Origin: Thalassococcus_A lentus
Lineage (GTDB): Bacteria; Pseudomonadota; Alphaproteobacteria; Rhodobacterales; Rhodobacteraceae
Length of the DNA: 64,000 bases
Reading direction: 5' to 3'
Assembly: GCF_028023555.1 (NCBI RefSeq)
Contig: NZ_JAQIOY010000007.1
Coordinates: 1-64,000, forward strand
The notes under the pieces were generated by a model. It did not search any database. It worked only from the letters and a program-made list of their open reading frames with translations, and was not told where the DNA came from. A program made the translations under genes and the position numbers. Positions 1 through 7,608 of the stretch are shown in pieces. The first letter of the stretch is position 1; every line of letters begins with the position of its first letter.

Positions 1-324
1 GTGGCCGAAGCCGCCGTGGTCGGCTACCCCCATGAGATCAAGGGACAGGGCATCTATTGCTATGTCACGCTGATGACCGGCGTCGAGCCGACCGAAGAGC
101 TGCGCAAGGAACTGCGCACATGGGTCCGCACCGAAATCGGCCCCATCGCATCGCCCGACCTCATCCAATGGGCCCCCGGACTGCCAAAAACACGATCCGG
201 AAAAATCATGCGACGCATCCTGCGGAAAATCGCAGAAAACGACTACGGAGCCCTCGGAGACACATCAACGCTCGCCGAACCTCAAGTCGTCGAAGAACTC
301 ATCAATAACAGAATGAACCGGTAA
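1..324 (+). CDS. acs: Acetyl-CoA synthetase, C-terminal part (5' end outside window)
   Basis: This is the last 107 residues of an AMP-forming acetate-CoA ligase, which activates acetate to acetyl-CoA in the cytoplasm. The first codon here (GTG) is internal, because the reading frame is open at the window edge. What remains is the mobile C-terminal domain: the GYPHEIKGQGIYCYVTL strand region (residues 8-24) and PKTRSGKIMRR (62-72). In that motif Lys68 matches the lysine of the A10 motif that is catalytic and is acetylated for control in the Acs family. The full family length is about 650 residues. A hairpin terminator follows 25 bases after the stop codon, so this is the end of its transcript. 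Assignment to Acs rather than propionyl-CoA synthetase is likely but not certain from this fragment. Confidence 0.92.
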   Translation: MAEAAVVGYPHEIKGQGIYCYVTLMTGVEPTEELRKELRTWVRTEIGPIASPDLIQWAPGLPKTRSGKIMRRILRKIAENDYGALGDTSTLAEPQVVEELINNRMNR

Positions 325-349
325 GACAGATATCGCGTTTACCATCAAA

Positions 350-378
350 GAGGGGCAGGCCGTTGGTCTGCCCCTTTT
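350..378 (+). terminator. Rho-independent terminator of acs
   Basis: GGGGCAG (352-358) pairs with CTGCCCC (368-374) around a 9-base loop, followed by TTTT. It lies directly downstream of the acs stop codon. Confidence 0.7.
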
Positions 379-490
379 CAATTCCGCGCTTTGCTGGACG
401 ATTCTGCTTAGAACTTTAGCGGCTTCGATACGGTAATCGCAGGCATATGGTAACCTGTTTCCCGTGGGGGCGCTGAATGGAGTAGCGCTC

Positions 491-832
491 ATGCAGATTC
501 CCAGCCTGCCGCAGATCGCGGCGCCGCTGACGACGGGTCATCCCCTTGGCCTGCCGGAAGCAGCACAACAGAAAGCTCAGTCATCTCAGGTGCCATCAGT
601 GCAACCCTCTGATGGCAGCGCATCTGATCCGTGGCGAGATCACCCATCCCAGCACAATGCCCAACAGGGCGACCGGGATACCGAAGGCCAACCCAAGACG
701 GCACCGCCTTCGATCATGCAAATCAAAATCTCTCAACTGCTTGATGCTCAGGCCGAAGAACAACCCGGGCAAACACAAGACCACGCGTCCGCGATCATTC
801 CCGAGCCAACCGATCCCGCAAGTCAGTCTTGA
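491..832 (+). CDS. Small proline/glutamine-rich hypothetical protein
   Basis: A 113-residue protein with no signal peptide or membrane segment. The middle is low-complexity (Gln, Pro, Ser, Asp). The most ordered-looking part is PPSIMQIKISQLLDAQAEEQ (about residues 75-94), which could form an amphipathic helix. I chose ATG 491 because GGAG lies about ten bases upstream; an earlier in-frame start at 464 would add nine residues. Its last 38 bases overlap the 3' end of the convergent acyl-CoA ligase gene. The opposite strand also has open frames, so the call rests on protein-like composition, the ribosome site and resemblance to small proteins I recall from related bacteria. Function unknown. Confidence 0.5.
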   Translation: MQIPSLPQIAAPLTTGHPLGLPEAAQQKAQSSQVPSVQPSDGSASDPWRDHPSQHNAQQGDRDTEGQPKTAPPSIMQIKISQLLDAQAEEQPGQTQDHASAIIPEPTDPASQS

Positions 833-2303
833 GGACCTTGCCGTAGTTGTTCTTGGGCAAACCATCCAAGGGGAAATAGGCCTTGGGGCGTTTGAAACGG
901 GCGATCCGGTCGAGACAATGGGCATCCAGACCGGCGATGTCCAATGGCACGTCTGACACGACGAAAGCCACCACGTCTTCGCCCCATTCGGGGTTCGGCC
1001 GACCGACAACGGCGACTTCCTGAATGTCCGGGTGTTCCAACAGGGCCTCTTCGACCTCACGCGGGTAAATGTTGGTGCCGCCCGAGATAATCATATCCTT
1101 CGAGCGATCCATGAGGGTCACGTAGCCATCGGCATCCATGCGGCCCATGTCCCCGGTCCACAGCCAACCGCCCTGCAAAGTCTTTTGCGTCGCGTCAGGA
1201 TTGTTCCAATAGCCCGGCATGACAACATCGCCGCGCACCAGAATTTCACCGGTTTCTCCGGCAGGCAGCAAAGATCCGTCTTCGGCCCCAATGGCCACCT
1301 CGACCGCTGATTGCGCTCGTCCAACCGATCCAAGCCGTTCGCGCCAACGCGGATGGCTGCGATCAGTCACGTCATGCCGGGACAGGGCCGTGATGCCCAT
1401 GGGACATTCGCCCTGACCGTAAATCTGCACGAATACCGGGCCAAGAATCTCGACCGCTTCGATGATATCGGCGTTATACATAGGTCCGCCTGCGTAAACG
1501 ATCGTCCGCAGGCCTTTCCCATTTCGCCCCTGCATCTTGGCCGCGCGGGCCAAGCGTTGAACCATCGTCGGCGCCATGAACATATGCGTGCCATCAAACG
1601 CCTCTGCGAGGTCCAGAACCTCGATTTCATCGAACCCGCCAGAGCGCGGAAATACATGCCGAGCCCCCGCCAGAACGTGCATCATATTATAGATACCGGC
1701 ACCATGACTGAGAGGCGCGGCATATAGCGCTGCATCGTCCGGCCTGATCTGGTCGCAGTCGACCTGATAGCTGAGCGACATGGTCGTCAACATCCGGTGT
1801 GTAATCATCACACCCTTTGGTCGGCCGGTGGTGCCGGATGTGTAAAACAGCCAAGCCAAATCATCCGGGTGCCGATGCGCCACATGCCCGACCGGGTCGC
1901 CTTGGGTCAGCGTCATCCAATCCGGGCCTCCGGTCTGGATGACAACGCATGCGCAAACCGCAGACAGGCCCTCTGCCAGTTCTGCCGTCGCAAAGCACAG
2001 TTCCGCACCCGCATTTTCGACGATCCACGCCGCCTCTTTGGGGTGCAGCTTTGCGTTGATTGGGACGACCACGGCCCCGAGATACCAGACCGCATATTCC
2101 GCGATCAGATAGTCCGGCACGTTCTTCATGAACAGCGCGACCCGGTCTCCGGCGCTCACACCCTTGGCAGCCAGCCCCCCTGCCAGCCGTCGCGCGGCCG
2201 CATCGAAAGCCCCGTAATCCGAGACCAACTCGGTGCCCAGAAACAGGGCCGGACGATCCGGATGAACCTGCGCGGCACGCTCAAGCCATGTCCCGATATT
2301 CAT
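795..2303 (-). CDS. AMP-dependent acyl-CoA synthetase/ligase
   Basis: A 502-residue member of the ANL superfamily that adenylates a carboxylic acid and transfers it to CoA. Visible motifs are the P-loop-like YTSGTTGRPKG (residues 154-164), YGQGECP (295-301), the LWTGDMG motif, DRSKDMIISGGTNIYPREVE before the C-terminal domain, and the catalytic lysine in YGKVLKTDL near the end. These are typical of medium/long-chain or aromatic acyl-CoA ligases; the substrate cannot be read from sequence. The start at 2303 (MNIGTW) is preceded by GGGAG, whereas the longer frame to 2384 has no ribosome site. It is a single gene, divergent from accB and convergent with the small gene at 491. Confidence 0.92.
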   Translation of the reverse strand: MNIGTWLERAAQVHPDRPALFLGTELVSDYGAFDAAARRLAGGLAAKGVSAGDRVALFMKNVPDYLIAEYAVWYLGAVVVPINAKLHPKEAAWIVENAGAELCFATAELAEGLSAVCACVVIQTGGPDWMTLTQGDPVGHVAHRHPDDLAWLFYTSGTTGRPKGVMITHRMLTTMSLSYQVDCDQIRPDDAALYAAPLSHGAGIYNMMHVLAGARHVFPRSGGFDEIEVLDLAEAFDGTHMFMAPTMVQRLARAAKMQGRNGKGLRTIVYAGGPMYNADIIEAVEILGPVFVQIYGQGECPMGITALSRHDVTDRSHPRWRERLGSVGRAQSAVEVAIGAEDGSLLPAGETGEILVRGDVVMPGYWNNPDATQKTLQGGWLWTGDMGRMDADGYVTLMDRSKDMIISGGTNIYPREVEEALLEHPDIQEVAVVGRPNPEWGEDVVAFVVSDVPLDIAGLDAHCLDRIARFKRPKAYFPLDGLPKNNYGKVLKTDLRDRLARE

Positions 2304-2472
2304 AGCTTCGCTCCCTTTTGACCATAGGAATGCAAGCCTCAATGCCAAGGGCAAGCCAAAATCCGCAATCCCCCCGCTTTTCACTGCGTCAACTTCGGCC
2401 TATAAGCGTGCAGCCAAGGCTGCGACGAACAACGGGCCAGGCAGCCAAGATATGGGAACGGGCGAGGACCGC

Positions 2473-2973
2473 ATGAGCAAGAATACCCACGAGACCGATG
2501 TTGCCTTTATCAAGGCGCTGGCGGAATTGCTGAATGAAAACGACCTGACCGAACTGCAGGTCAAACGTGAATACGGCGAAGATGACAGCCTGAATGTCCG
2601 GGTCAGCCGGATGCAGCCACAGGTCGCCGCCGCACCTGTTGCGATGTCTGTTCCGGCGGCAGCGCCTGCTGCTGCAGCCGCTCCGGCGCCGGTTGCGGAC
2701 GCCGCAGATGCCAGCATGCCAGAAGATCCCGCCTCGCATCCCGGTGCGGTGACATCGCCCATGGTCGGCACGATCTATATGCAGGCCGAACCCGGTGCAC
2801 CTGCGTTCATCAGTGTCGGATCGACAGTATCCGAAGGCGATACACTCTTGATCGTAGAAGCGATGAAGACGATGAACCACATCCCTGCCCCGCGCTCTGG
2901 TACGGTCAAACGTATCCTCGTCGAAGATGGCGCACCGGTAGAATACGGCGCACCACTGGTCATTCTGGAATAA
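2473..2973 (+). CDS. accB: Biotin carboxyl carrier protein of acetyl-CoA carboxylase
   Basis: 166 residues. This protein carries biotin between the carboxylase and carboxyltransferase halves of acetyl-CoA carboxylase, the first committed step of fatty acid synthesis. The C-terminal biotinyl domain runs from about residue 90 to 166, and EAMK places the biotinylated lysine at 132. The N-terminal region (1-48) and the biotinyl domain are joined by an Ala/Pro-rich flexible linker (about 51-78), normal for AccB. I chose ATG 2473, preceded by GCGAGG, over the in-frame ATG at 2452. accC begins ten bases after the stop, so the two form an operon, as in most proteobacteria. Confidence 0.96.
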   Translation: MSKNTHETDVAFIKALAELLNENDLTELQVKREYGEDDSLNVRVSRMQPQVAAAPVAMSVPAAAPAAAAAPAPVADAADASMPEDPASHPGAVTSPMVGTIYMQAEPGAPAFISVGSTVSEGDTLLIVEAMKTMNHIPAPRSGTVKRILVEDGAPVEYGAPLVILE

Positions 2974-2983
2974 GGTCGGCCAA

Positions 2984-4336
2984 ATGTTTGACAAGATCCT
3001 GATTGCCAACCGGGGCGAAATCGCCCTGCGGGTGATCCGCGCCTGCCGCGAGATGGGCATTCGTTCTGTTGCGGTGCACTCCACTGCGGACGCAGATGCC
3101 ATGCACGTGCGCATGGCCGACGAAACCATCTGCATCGGGCCCGCGCCCGGCACCGACAGCTACCTGTCGATCCCGGCCATTATCGCAGCATGCGAAGTGA
3201 CCGGCGCTCAGGCAATTCATCCCGGCTATGGTTTCTTGTCCGAAAACGCGCGTTTCGTTCAGGCCCTCGAAGATCATGGCCTGACCTTCATTGGACCTTC
3301 GGCTGAACACATCCGCACCATGGGCGACAAGATCACGGCCAAGGAAACTGCGGCAAACCTCGGGATTCCTGTTGTACCAGGTTCCACTGGTGGCGTTGGC
3401 TCCGTCGAAGAGGCCAAGAAGATCGGCGCCGATTTCGGATATCCGGTTATCATCAAAGCGACAGCCGGCGGCGGTGGTCGCGGGATGAAGGTGGCCGCAT
3501 CCGAAGCTGAAATGGAAAGCGCCTTTCTGACGGCGCGCGCCGAAGGCAAGGCTGCTTTTGGCAATGATGAAGTCTACATCGAGAAATACCTTCAAAAGCC
3601 GCGTCACATCGAGATTCAGGTCTTTGGCGACGGACAGGGTGGTGGCGTACATCTGGGTGAACGCGATTGTTCACTGCAAAGACGGCACCAAAAGGTCTTC
3701 GAAGAGGCCCCCGGCCCTTCGATTTCCCCCGAGGAACGCGCACGCATCGGCAAGATCTGTGCGGATGCCATTGCCAAAATGGGCTATTCGGGCGCAGGCA
3801 CGATTGAGTTTCTGTATGAAGACGGCGAATTCTATTTCATCGAAATGAACACCCGTCTGCAGGTCGAGCATCCGGTCACCGAAGCGATCTTTGGACAAGA
3901 TCTGGTTCGCGAACAGATTCTCGTGGCCTCAGGCAACAAGCTCTCGTTTTCTCAGGATGAACTCGAGATCAACGGCCACGCGATCGAAGTCCGCATCAAT
4001 GCCGAGCGTCTGCCCAACTTTTCGCCCAGCCCGGGCAAAATCACGCAGTACCACGCACCGGGTGGTCTGGGCGTGCGGATGGATTCAGCGCTTTATGACG
4101 GCTACAAAATTCCGCCCTACTACGACAGCCTAATCGGCAAACTGATTGTGCACGGGCGCGATCGCACCGAAGCGTTGGCACGTCTGAACCGTGCCCTGGG
4201 GGAACTGATCGTCGATGGTGTGGACACCACTGTGCCGCTTTTCCACGCATTGCTGCGGGAGAAAGACGTGCATACCGGTGATTACAACATCCACTGGTTG
4301 GAAAAGTGGTTGGAGGCCGGCGGGCTGGAAGACTAG
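2984..4336 (+). CDS. accC: Biotin carboxylase subunit of acetyl-CoA carboxylase
   Basis: 450 residues, the usual AccC length. It carboxylates AccB-biotin using ATP and bicarbonate. The N-terminal biotin carboxylase domain opens with KILIANRGEIALRVIRA. The ATP-grasp domain has the glycine-rich loop GGGGRGMKV (around 162-170) and the metal/biotin-site motif EMNTRLQVEHPVTE (around 287-300). The C-terminal domain contains AIEVRINAE. It sits ten bases behind accB and 57 bases ahead of aat on the same strand, so all three may be co-transcribed. Nothing appears truncated. Confidence 0.97.
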   Translation: MFDKILIANRGEIALRVIRACREMGIRSVAVHSTADADAMHVRMADETICIGPAPGTDSYLSIPAIIAACEVTGAQAIHPGYGFLSENARFVQALEDHGLTFIGPSAEHIRTMGDKITAKETAANLGIPVVPGSTGGVGSVEEAKKIGADFGYPVIIKATAGGGGRGMKVAASEAEMESAFLTARAEGKAAFGNDEVYIEKYLQKPRHIEIQVFGDGQGGGVHLGERDCSLQRRHQKVFEEAPGPSISPEERARIGKICADAIAKMGYSGAGTIEFLYEDGEFYFIEMNTRLQVEHPVTEAIFGQDLVREQILVASGNKLSFSQDELEINGHAIEVRINAERLPNFSPSPGKITQYHAPGGLGVRMDSALYDGYKIPPYYDSLIGKLIVHGRDRTEALARLNRALGELIVDGVDTTVPLFHALLREKDVHTGDYNIHWLEKWLEAGGLED

Positions 4337-4393
4337 CCTGAGGGGCATGATCAGCAGCAGAATACAGGTGATCCCAAGACCAGAGCGCGTTTC

Positions 4394-5032
4394 ATGACGT
4401 CCGTCGACACGGATCTGTTGTTGCATGCCTATCGCACTGGCATCTTCCCGATGTCCGAGCATAGGGACGACCCGGATATATTTTGGGTCGATCCGCGCCG
4501 CCGCGGCATCATCCCGTTGGATGGCTTTCACATCTCGCGCAGTCTGGCCAAGCGGCTCAGGCGTGACGACTATGAAGTGACCTTGAACCAAGCCTTTGGC
4601 GGCGTGATCGACGCCTGCGCGGACCGCTCTGAAACCTGGATCAACCCGGCCATACGCAGCCTCTATGTCGACCTAAACGAAGCAGGTCATGCCCATTCGC
4701 TAGAAGTCTGGCGCGACGACCAATTGATTGGCGGAGTCTATGGTGTGGTAGTCGGGCGCGCCTTTTGCGGCGAGTCGATGTTTTCCAACGCCACGGACGG
4801 ATCAAAGATCGCTCTGGCATGGCTGGTGGACCAGCTGTGCCGAACCGGGTTCGTTCTGTTCGACACACAGTTTCTGACGCCGCATCTGGCATCGCTCGGC
4901 GGGGTCGAAATCACCCGAGCGGCCTATCGCAGGATGCTGGATGAAGCATTGATGGAAGATGCCGACCTGCTTTCAGAGCCGCTGGCTCAGCACGGTCAGG
5001 ACGTTGTGCAGCGCAACACCCAGATATCATAG
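4394..5032 (+). CDS. aat: Leucyl/phenylalanyl-tRNA-protein transferase
   Basis: 212 residues. Aat adds Leu or Phe from aminoacyl-tRNA to proteins with N-terminal Arg or Lys, marking them for the ClpS-ClpAP branch of the N-degron pathway. Visible family motifs are YRTGIFPMSE near the N terminus, FWVDPRRRGIIPLD, the GGVYGVVVGRAFCGESMFS core, and LFDTQFLTPHLASLGG near the C terminus. It follows accC on the same strand. Its last 37 bases overlap the 3' end of the convergent DUF2155 gene, an arrangement common in this family of bacteria. Confidence 0.96.
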   Translation: MTSVDTDLLLHAYRTGIFPMSEHRDDPDIFWVDPRRRGIIPLDGFHISRSLAKRLRRDDYEVTLNQAFGGVIDACADRSETWINPAIRSLYVDLNEAGHAHSLEVWRDDQLIGGVYGVVVGRAFCGESMFSNATDGSKIALAWLVDQLCRTGFVLFDTQFLTPHLASLGGVEITRAAYRRMLDEALMEDADLLSEPLAQHGQDVVQRNTQIS

Positions 5033-5358
5033 CGTGGGTGGTCCAACGGGTTGAGCGCAGGAGAAGACGCAATCATCCAGCCTCGGTAAACCGGTTCGGC
5101 CACTCCGGCTTCGCGGATGGTCAGAAACGCAAATGCATCGCCCGACCGGTTGCCACGCGGGTATCTGCATTCGCCCAGTGTCACGCTAAGCGCACCCAAT
5201 TCGGAGGTCTGGCCATTGGAAAGGGTCATGTCCGTGGTCTTGGCATTCAGCTTATCAAGACCGCGCAAAACTGCCCCGTCACCTGAATTGACAGCCACCT
5301 GTGCTGCCGCCTGCCCGCCCACGAGCAAAGCAGCAAAAAACGCAAAGCGAGTGATCAT
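4996..5358 (-). CDS. DUF2155 domain secreted protein
   Basis: 120 residues with a short signal peptide (MITRFAFFAALLVGGQAAAQ, probable cleavage near residue 20), so likely periplasmic. The body carries the DUF2155 features GAVLRGLDKLN, LGECRYP, AFAFLTI and the C-terminal RGWMIASSPALNPLDHPRYD followed by WVLRC. Two cysteines (in GECRYP and VLRC) could form a disulfide. Its ATG overlaps the mlaD stop by four bases, so it is translationally coupled to mlaD and NDUFA12. No experimental function is known to me. Co-occurrence with mlaD and the complex I subunit is the main context. Confidence 0.9.
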   Translation of the reverse strand: MITRFAFFAALLVGGQAAAQVAVNSGDGAVLRGLDKLNAKTTDMTLSNGQTSELGALSVTLGECRYPRGNRSGDAFAFLTIREAGVAEPVYRGWMIASSPALNPLDHPRYDIWVLRCTTS

Positions 5359-5801
5359 TCGCCTTCTCCGGACACAAACTTAAGCAACAAAGAAACAAGG
5401 CTGACCGCCCCTTGGGTGTCGAGTATCTCGTCACCTTCGGCGAAATAGAAAGGCGATCCGCCGGGGCTGATCTCTACGTAGTTCCCGCCCAAAAGCCCTT
5501 CGGAGGCGATCACAATCGCGCTGTCGTCCGGGATCTGGATGTCGTCGCGGATCGTGACAACCGTGTCTGCGCGGTAAGTTTCCGCGTTAAGATCAATTCC
5601 CGTGACGGTTCCCACCTTTACGCCAGCCAGACGCACGTCTGTGCCAACACTGATGCCCTCCAGGGACCGAAACGATGCTGACAATTCGTATCCGTCGCTA
5701 CGCAGCTGAAAGCCGGTGCTTTGAACCGCGTACAACCCAAACGCCAAGGCAGCAGCAAGTACGCCGCCGCCAACCAACACCTCGGTGGTGGAGTGGGTCA
5801 T
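5355..5801 (-). CDS. mlaD: MCE-domain lipid-transport protein MlaD
   Basis: 148 residues. One N-terminal membrane helix (about residues 7-26) is followed by a single periplasmic MCE domain (about 36-115) with LRSDGYELSASFRSLEGISV, VRLAGVKVGTVTGI and EGLLGGNYVEISPG. MlaD hexamers form the periplasmic channel of the Mla phospholipid transporter that keeps outer-membrane lipid asymmetry. The other mla genes (mlaE, mlaF, mlaC) are absent from this window, so the partner permease must be elsewhere. It overlaps both neighbours by four bases (ATGA), showing tight coupling with NDUFA12 upstream and DUF2155 downstream. Confidence 0.93.
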   Translation of the reverse strand: MTHSTTEVLVGGGVLAAALAFGLYAVQSTGFQLRSDGYELSASFRSLEGISVGTDVRLAGVKVGTVTGIDLNAETYRADTVVTIRDDIQIPDDSAIVIASEGLLGGNYVEISPGGSPFYFAEGDEILDTQGAVSLVSLLLKFVSGEGE

Positions 5802-6181
5802 TCCGGGCTCCAGGCCTCATAGTCGCTGCGGGTGGACGGATCACCACGCCGGATTGAACCGACAGGCGCATAGGCCAGCGCCGTGCCTGTCAGGTTTTCC
5901 TGATGTGGCTTTTCCCATGCCTTATGCGGCAATGGTCGATCTGTGGGCGGTTCTTTGAACGTGTGGTGCAGCCAGCCATGCCAGTCCGGGCTGACGCGCG
6001 ATGGTTCGGCTTCGCCGTTGAAGATCACCCAGCGGCGCTTGCCGTCGCGGGTCTCGTAAAAAGTGTTGCCCTGCTCATCCTCACCCACCTTGGTGCCATT
6101 GCGCCAAGTCCAAAGCTGGGTGTTCAGCGTCTGACCGTTCCACCAAGTCACGGCGCGCAAAAGAGTGTTGAGAATGCCCAT
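5798..6181 (-). CDS. NADH:ubiquinone oxidoreductase NDUFA12-family subunit
   Basis: 127 residues. This is the bacterial homologue of the mitochondrial complex I accessory subunit NDUFA12 (17.2 kDa), found in alphaproteobacteria outside the main nuo operon. Recognisable segments are NGTKVGEDEQGNTFYETRDG, RRWVIFNGEAEPSRVSPDWH and GWLHHTFKEPPTD. It is soluble, without a signal peptide or membrane helix, and is expected to bind the matrix-side arm of complex I. It is the first gene of a three-gene coupled set with mlaD and the DUF2155 gene. Confidence 0.93.
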   Translation of the reverse strand: MGILNTLLRAVTWWNGQTLNTQLWTWRNGTKVGEDEQGNTFYETRDGKRRWVIFNGEAEPSRVSPDWHGWLHHTFKEPPTDRPLPHKAWEKPHQENLTGTALAYAPVGSIRRGDPSTRSDYEAWSPE

Positions 6182-6279
6182 GGACGACTCCTGTATGTCT
6201 TGGCCCTATATGGCGAAAAGCGGGGCCAAGGTCCAGTGGCCCCGGCGCCGCATGTGCAAGCAATCGCGCAAATCGGAAA

Positions 6280-6636
6280 CTAGGCCAAAGCCGTCAGTTC
6301 AATCTCGATCCGGAATTTGGGATCGATCAGATTGCATTCAACCATCGTCGCGGCCGGAGGATTTGCACCAAAGGCCTCGGCAAGGATTGGCCAGCAGGGT
6401 TCAAATTCAGCCGCTTCGGGCAGATAGTAATTCACGCGGACGGCCTTTTCGAAACTGCTGCCAGCCTCTTCCAGTGCACGCTGAATTGTCGCCAAAGCAT
6501 CACGGCACTGTTCCGCTACGGTTTCGCCCTGCCCGACTGTTCCAGCGACGTGAACAAACCCGCCTGCGACGACGGCGCGGCAATACCCGACCTTTGCTTC
6601 GAACTCTCCGCCCGACGAAATGCGTCTGATGGTCAT
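6280..6636 (-). CDS. RidA family (YjgF/YER057c/UK114) protein
   Basis: 118 residues, close to the usual RidA length. RidA proteins hydrolyse reactive enamine/imine intermediates made by PLP enzymes. The fold is seen in CRAVVAGGFVHVAGTVGQG, the EQCRDALATIQRALEEAGSS helix, VRVNYYLPEAAEFEP, and the C-terminal MVECNLIDPKFRIEIELTA. The arginine that holds the carboxylate in active RidA (R105 in the archetype, usually within an SVARVE-like segment) is not evident, so this may be a subgroup with a different role. Start 6636 has GGGAGAGA just upstream; the longer frame to 6693 lacks a ribosome site. Confidence 0.88.
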   Translation of the reverse strand: MTIRRISSGGEFEAKVGYCRAVVAGGFVHVAGTVGQGETVAEQCRDALATIQRALEEAGSSFEKAVRVNYYLPEAAEFEPCWPILAEAFGANPPAATMVECNLIDPKFRIEIELTALA

Positions 6637-6770
6637 CTGTCTCTCCCGGTTGACTGTTGGTTCGGCGCCCCCATATCTTTGGAGCATAACCAACCACCGT
6701 ATTTTTCAGAAAAAACTGGAATTTCAAGGGGTTTTGTGGTAGAAAGTTGCGTAGCAGGAGGCACGAGCAA

Positions 6771-6818
6771 ATGTTTCGCGAAGGTTTTGGAAACGGCGGA
6801 AAAGCCGTACTGATCTGA
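6771..6818 (+). CDS. Possible 15-residue leader peptide with strong ribosome site
   Basis: A consensus AGGAGG stands nine bases before ATG 6771, opening a frame of 15 codons (MFREGFGNGGKAVLI) that stops 18 bases before the next gene. The ribosome site is much better than that of the DUF4760-like gene downstream. It may be a leader peptide, or the remnant of an older start region. Confidence 0.25.
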   Translation: MFREGFGNGGKAVLI

Positions 6819-6836
6819 CGGCACTCTTAGAAAAGG

Positions 6837-7559
6837 GTGTTTATTCAGTTCGTTACCAAGTTTTTAGCCATCTTTCTTATGTCCATTGGCATCGCCATTG
6901 GGCTCATCTCTGTTGCCGTATTGATTGCAGATATCGGCGCTGAGTCTCTGTCGCAGATCTATCGGCGCTTTCCGGACAGCCCCAGTGAACGATACAAAAC
7001 CTTTGCGGGTGTCGCGGCAACGCTCGTTGCAATTGTCAGTGTCGCTGTCGGTTTAATCACATTCATTCTGAGCAGCCGTGCCAACCGAGTAGCGCAGCGC
7101 AAACAACATACCATCTCTATCCTGCTGGAAACGCGGCTCTCGGATCGTTTCAAGATGTTGAACGTTCAAAGACGTGCCAAATTTCCGGAATATCATGATG
7201 TAACCTTTGAGGATTGGAACGAGGCACGGCTCGCCCAACCAGAGAACACTAGCCTGAAGGCGAAACGCGAAGCGCAGCGTCGCAATGAAGCTGCGGATGC
7301 GGTTGTAACCTTGCTGAACTACTACGAGTTTCTTGCCGTGGGCATCGCAGAGGGGGATCTGGATGAGACCCTGCTCAAACGCACGCTGCGCGGGATCATG
7401 TGCAATCTGGTGGATGATTGCCGAAATCTGATCTGCGAAATGCGCAAGCGCAATCCAAGAACTTATGAGAACCTTGCTGCACTTTACGAGGACTGGCGCC
7501 GCCCAGGCAGCAAGGACATCAACGGCAACGAAAACGAACGGGCCATCCCAAAGGGATAG
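6837..7559 (+). CDS. DUF4760-like two-helix membrane protein
   Basis: 240 residues with GTG as the likely start; ATG 6879 is an alternative. Two membrane helices (about 8-32 and 58-80) are followed by a basic cytoplasmic domain. The latter contains a conserved-looking segment, AVVTLLNYYEFLAVGIAEGD then LDETLLKRTLRG, which I associate with DUF4760. Similar proteins have a membrane hairpin and a helical domain of unknown function. The gene stands alone between a RidA gene on the other strand and clpX, with which it converges. Its third-position base use looks less GC-biased than clpX or accC, compatible with recent acquisition, though this was judged by eye. Confidence 0.72.
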   Translation: MFIQFVTKFLAIFLMSIGIAIGLISVAVLIADIGAESLSQIYRRFPDSPSERYKTFAGVAATLVAIVSVAVGLITFILSSRANRVAQRKQHTISILLETRLSDRFKMLNVQRRAKFPEYHDVTFEDWNEARLAQPENTSLKAKREAQRRNEAADAVVTLLNYYEFLAVGIAEGDLDETLLKRTLRGIMCNLVDDCRNLICEMRKRNPRTYENLAALYEDWRRPGSKDINGNENERAIPKG

Positions 7560-7608
7560 CCCGCCGTGTCAATTTATCAATTCGGATGCGAAGCGCGTAA
7601 CGGCTGAT

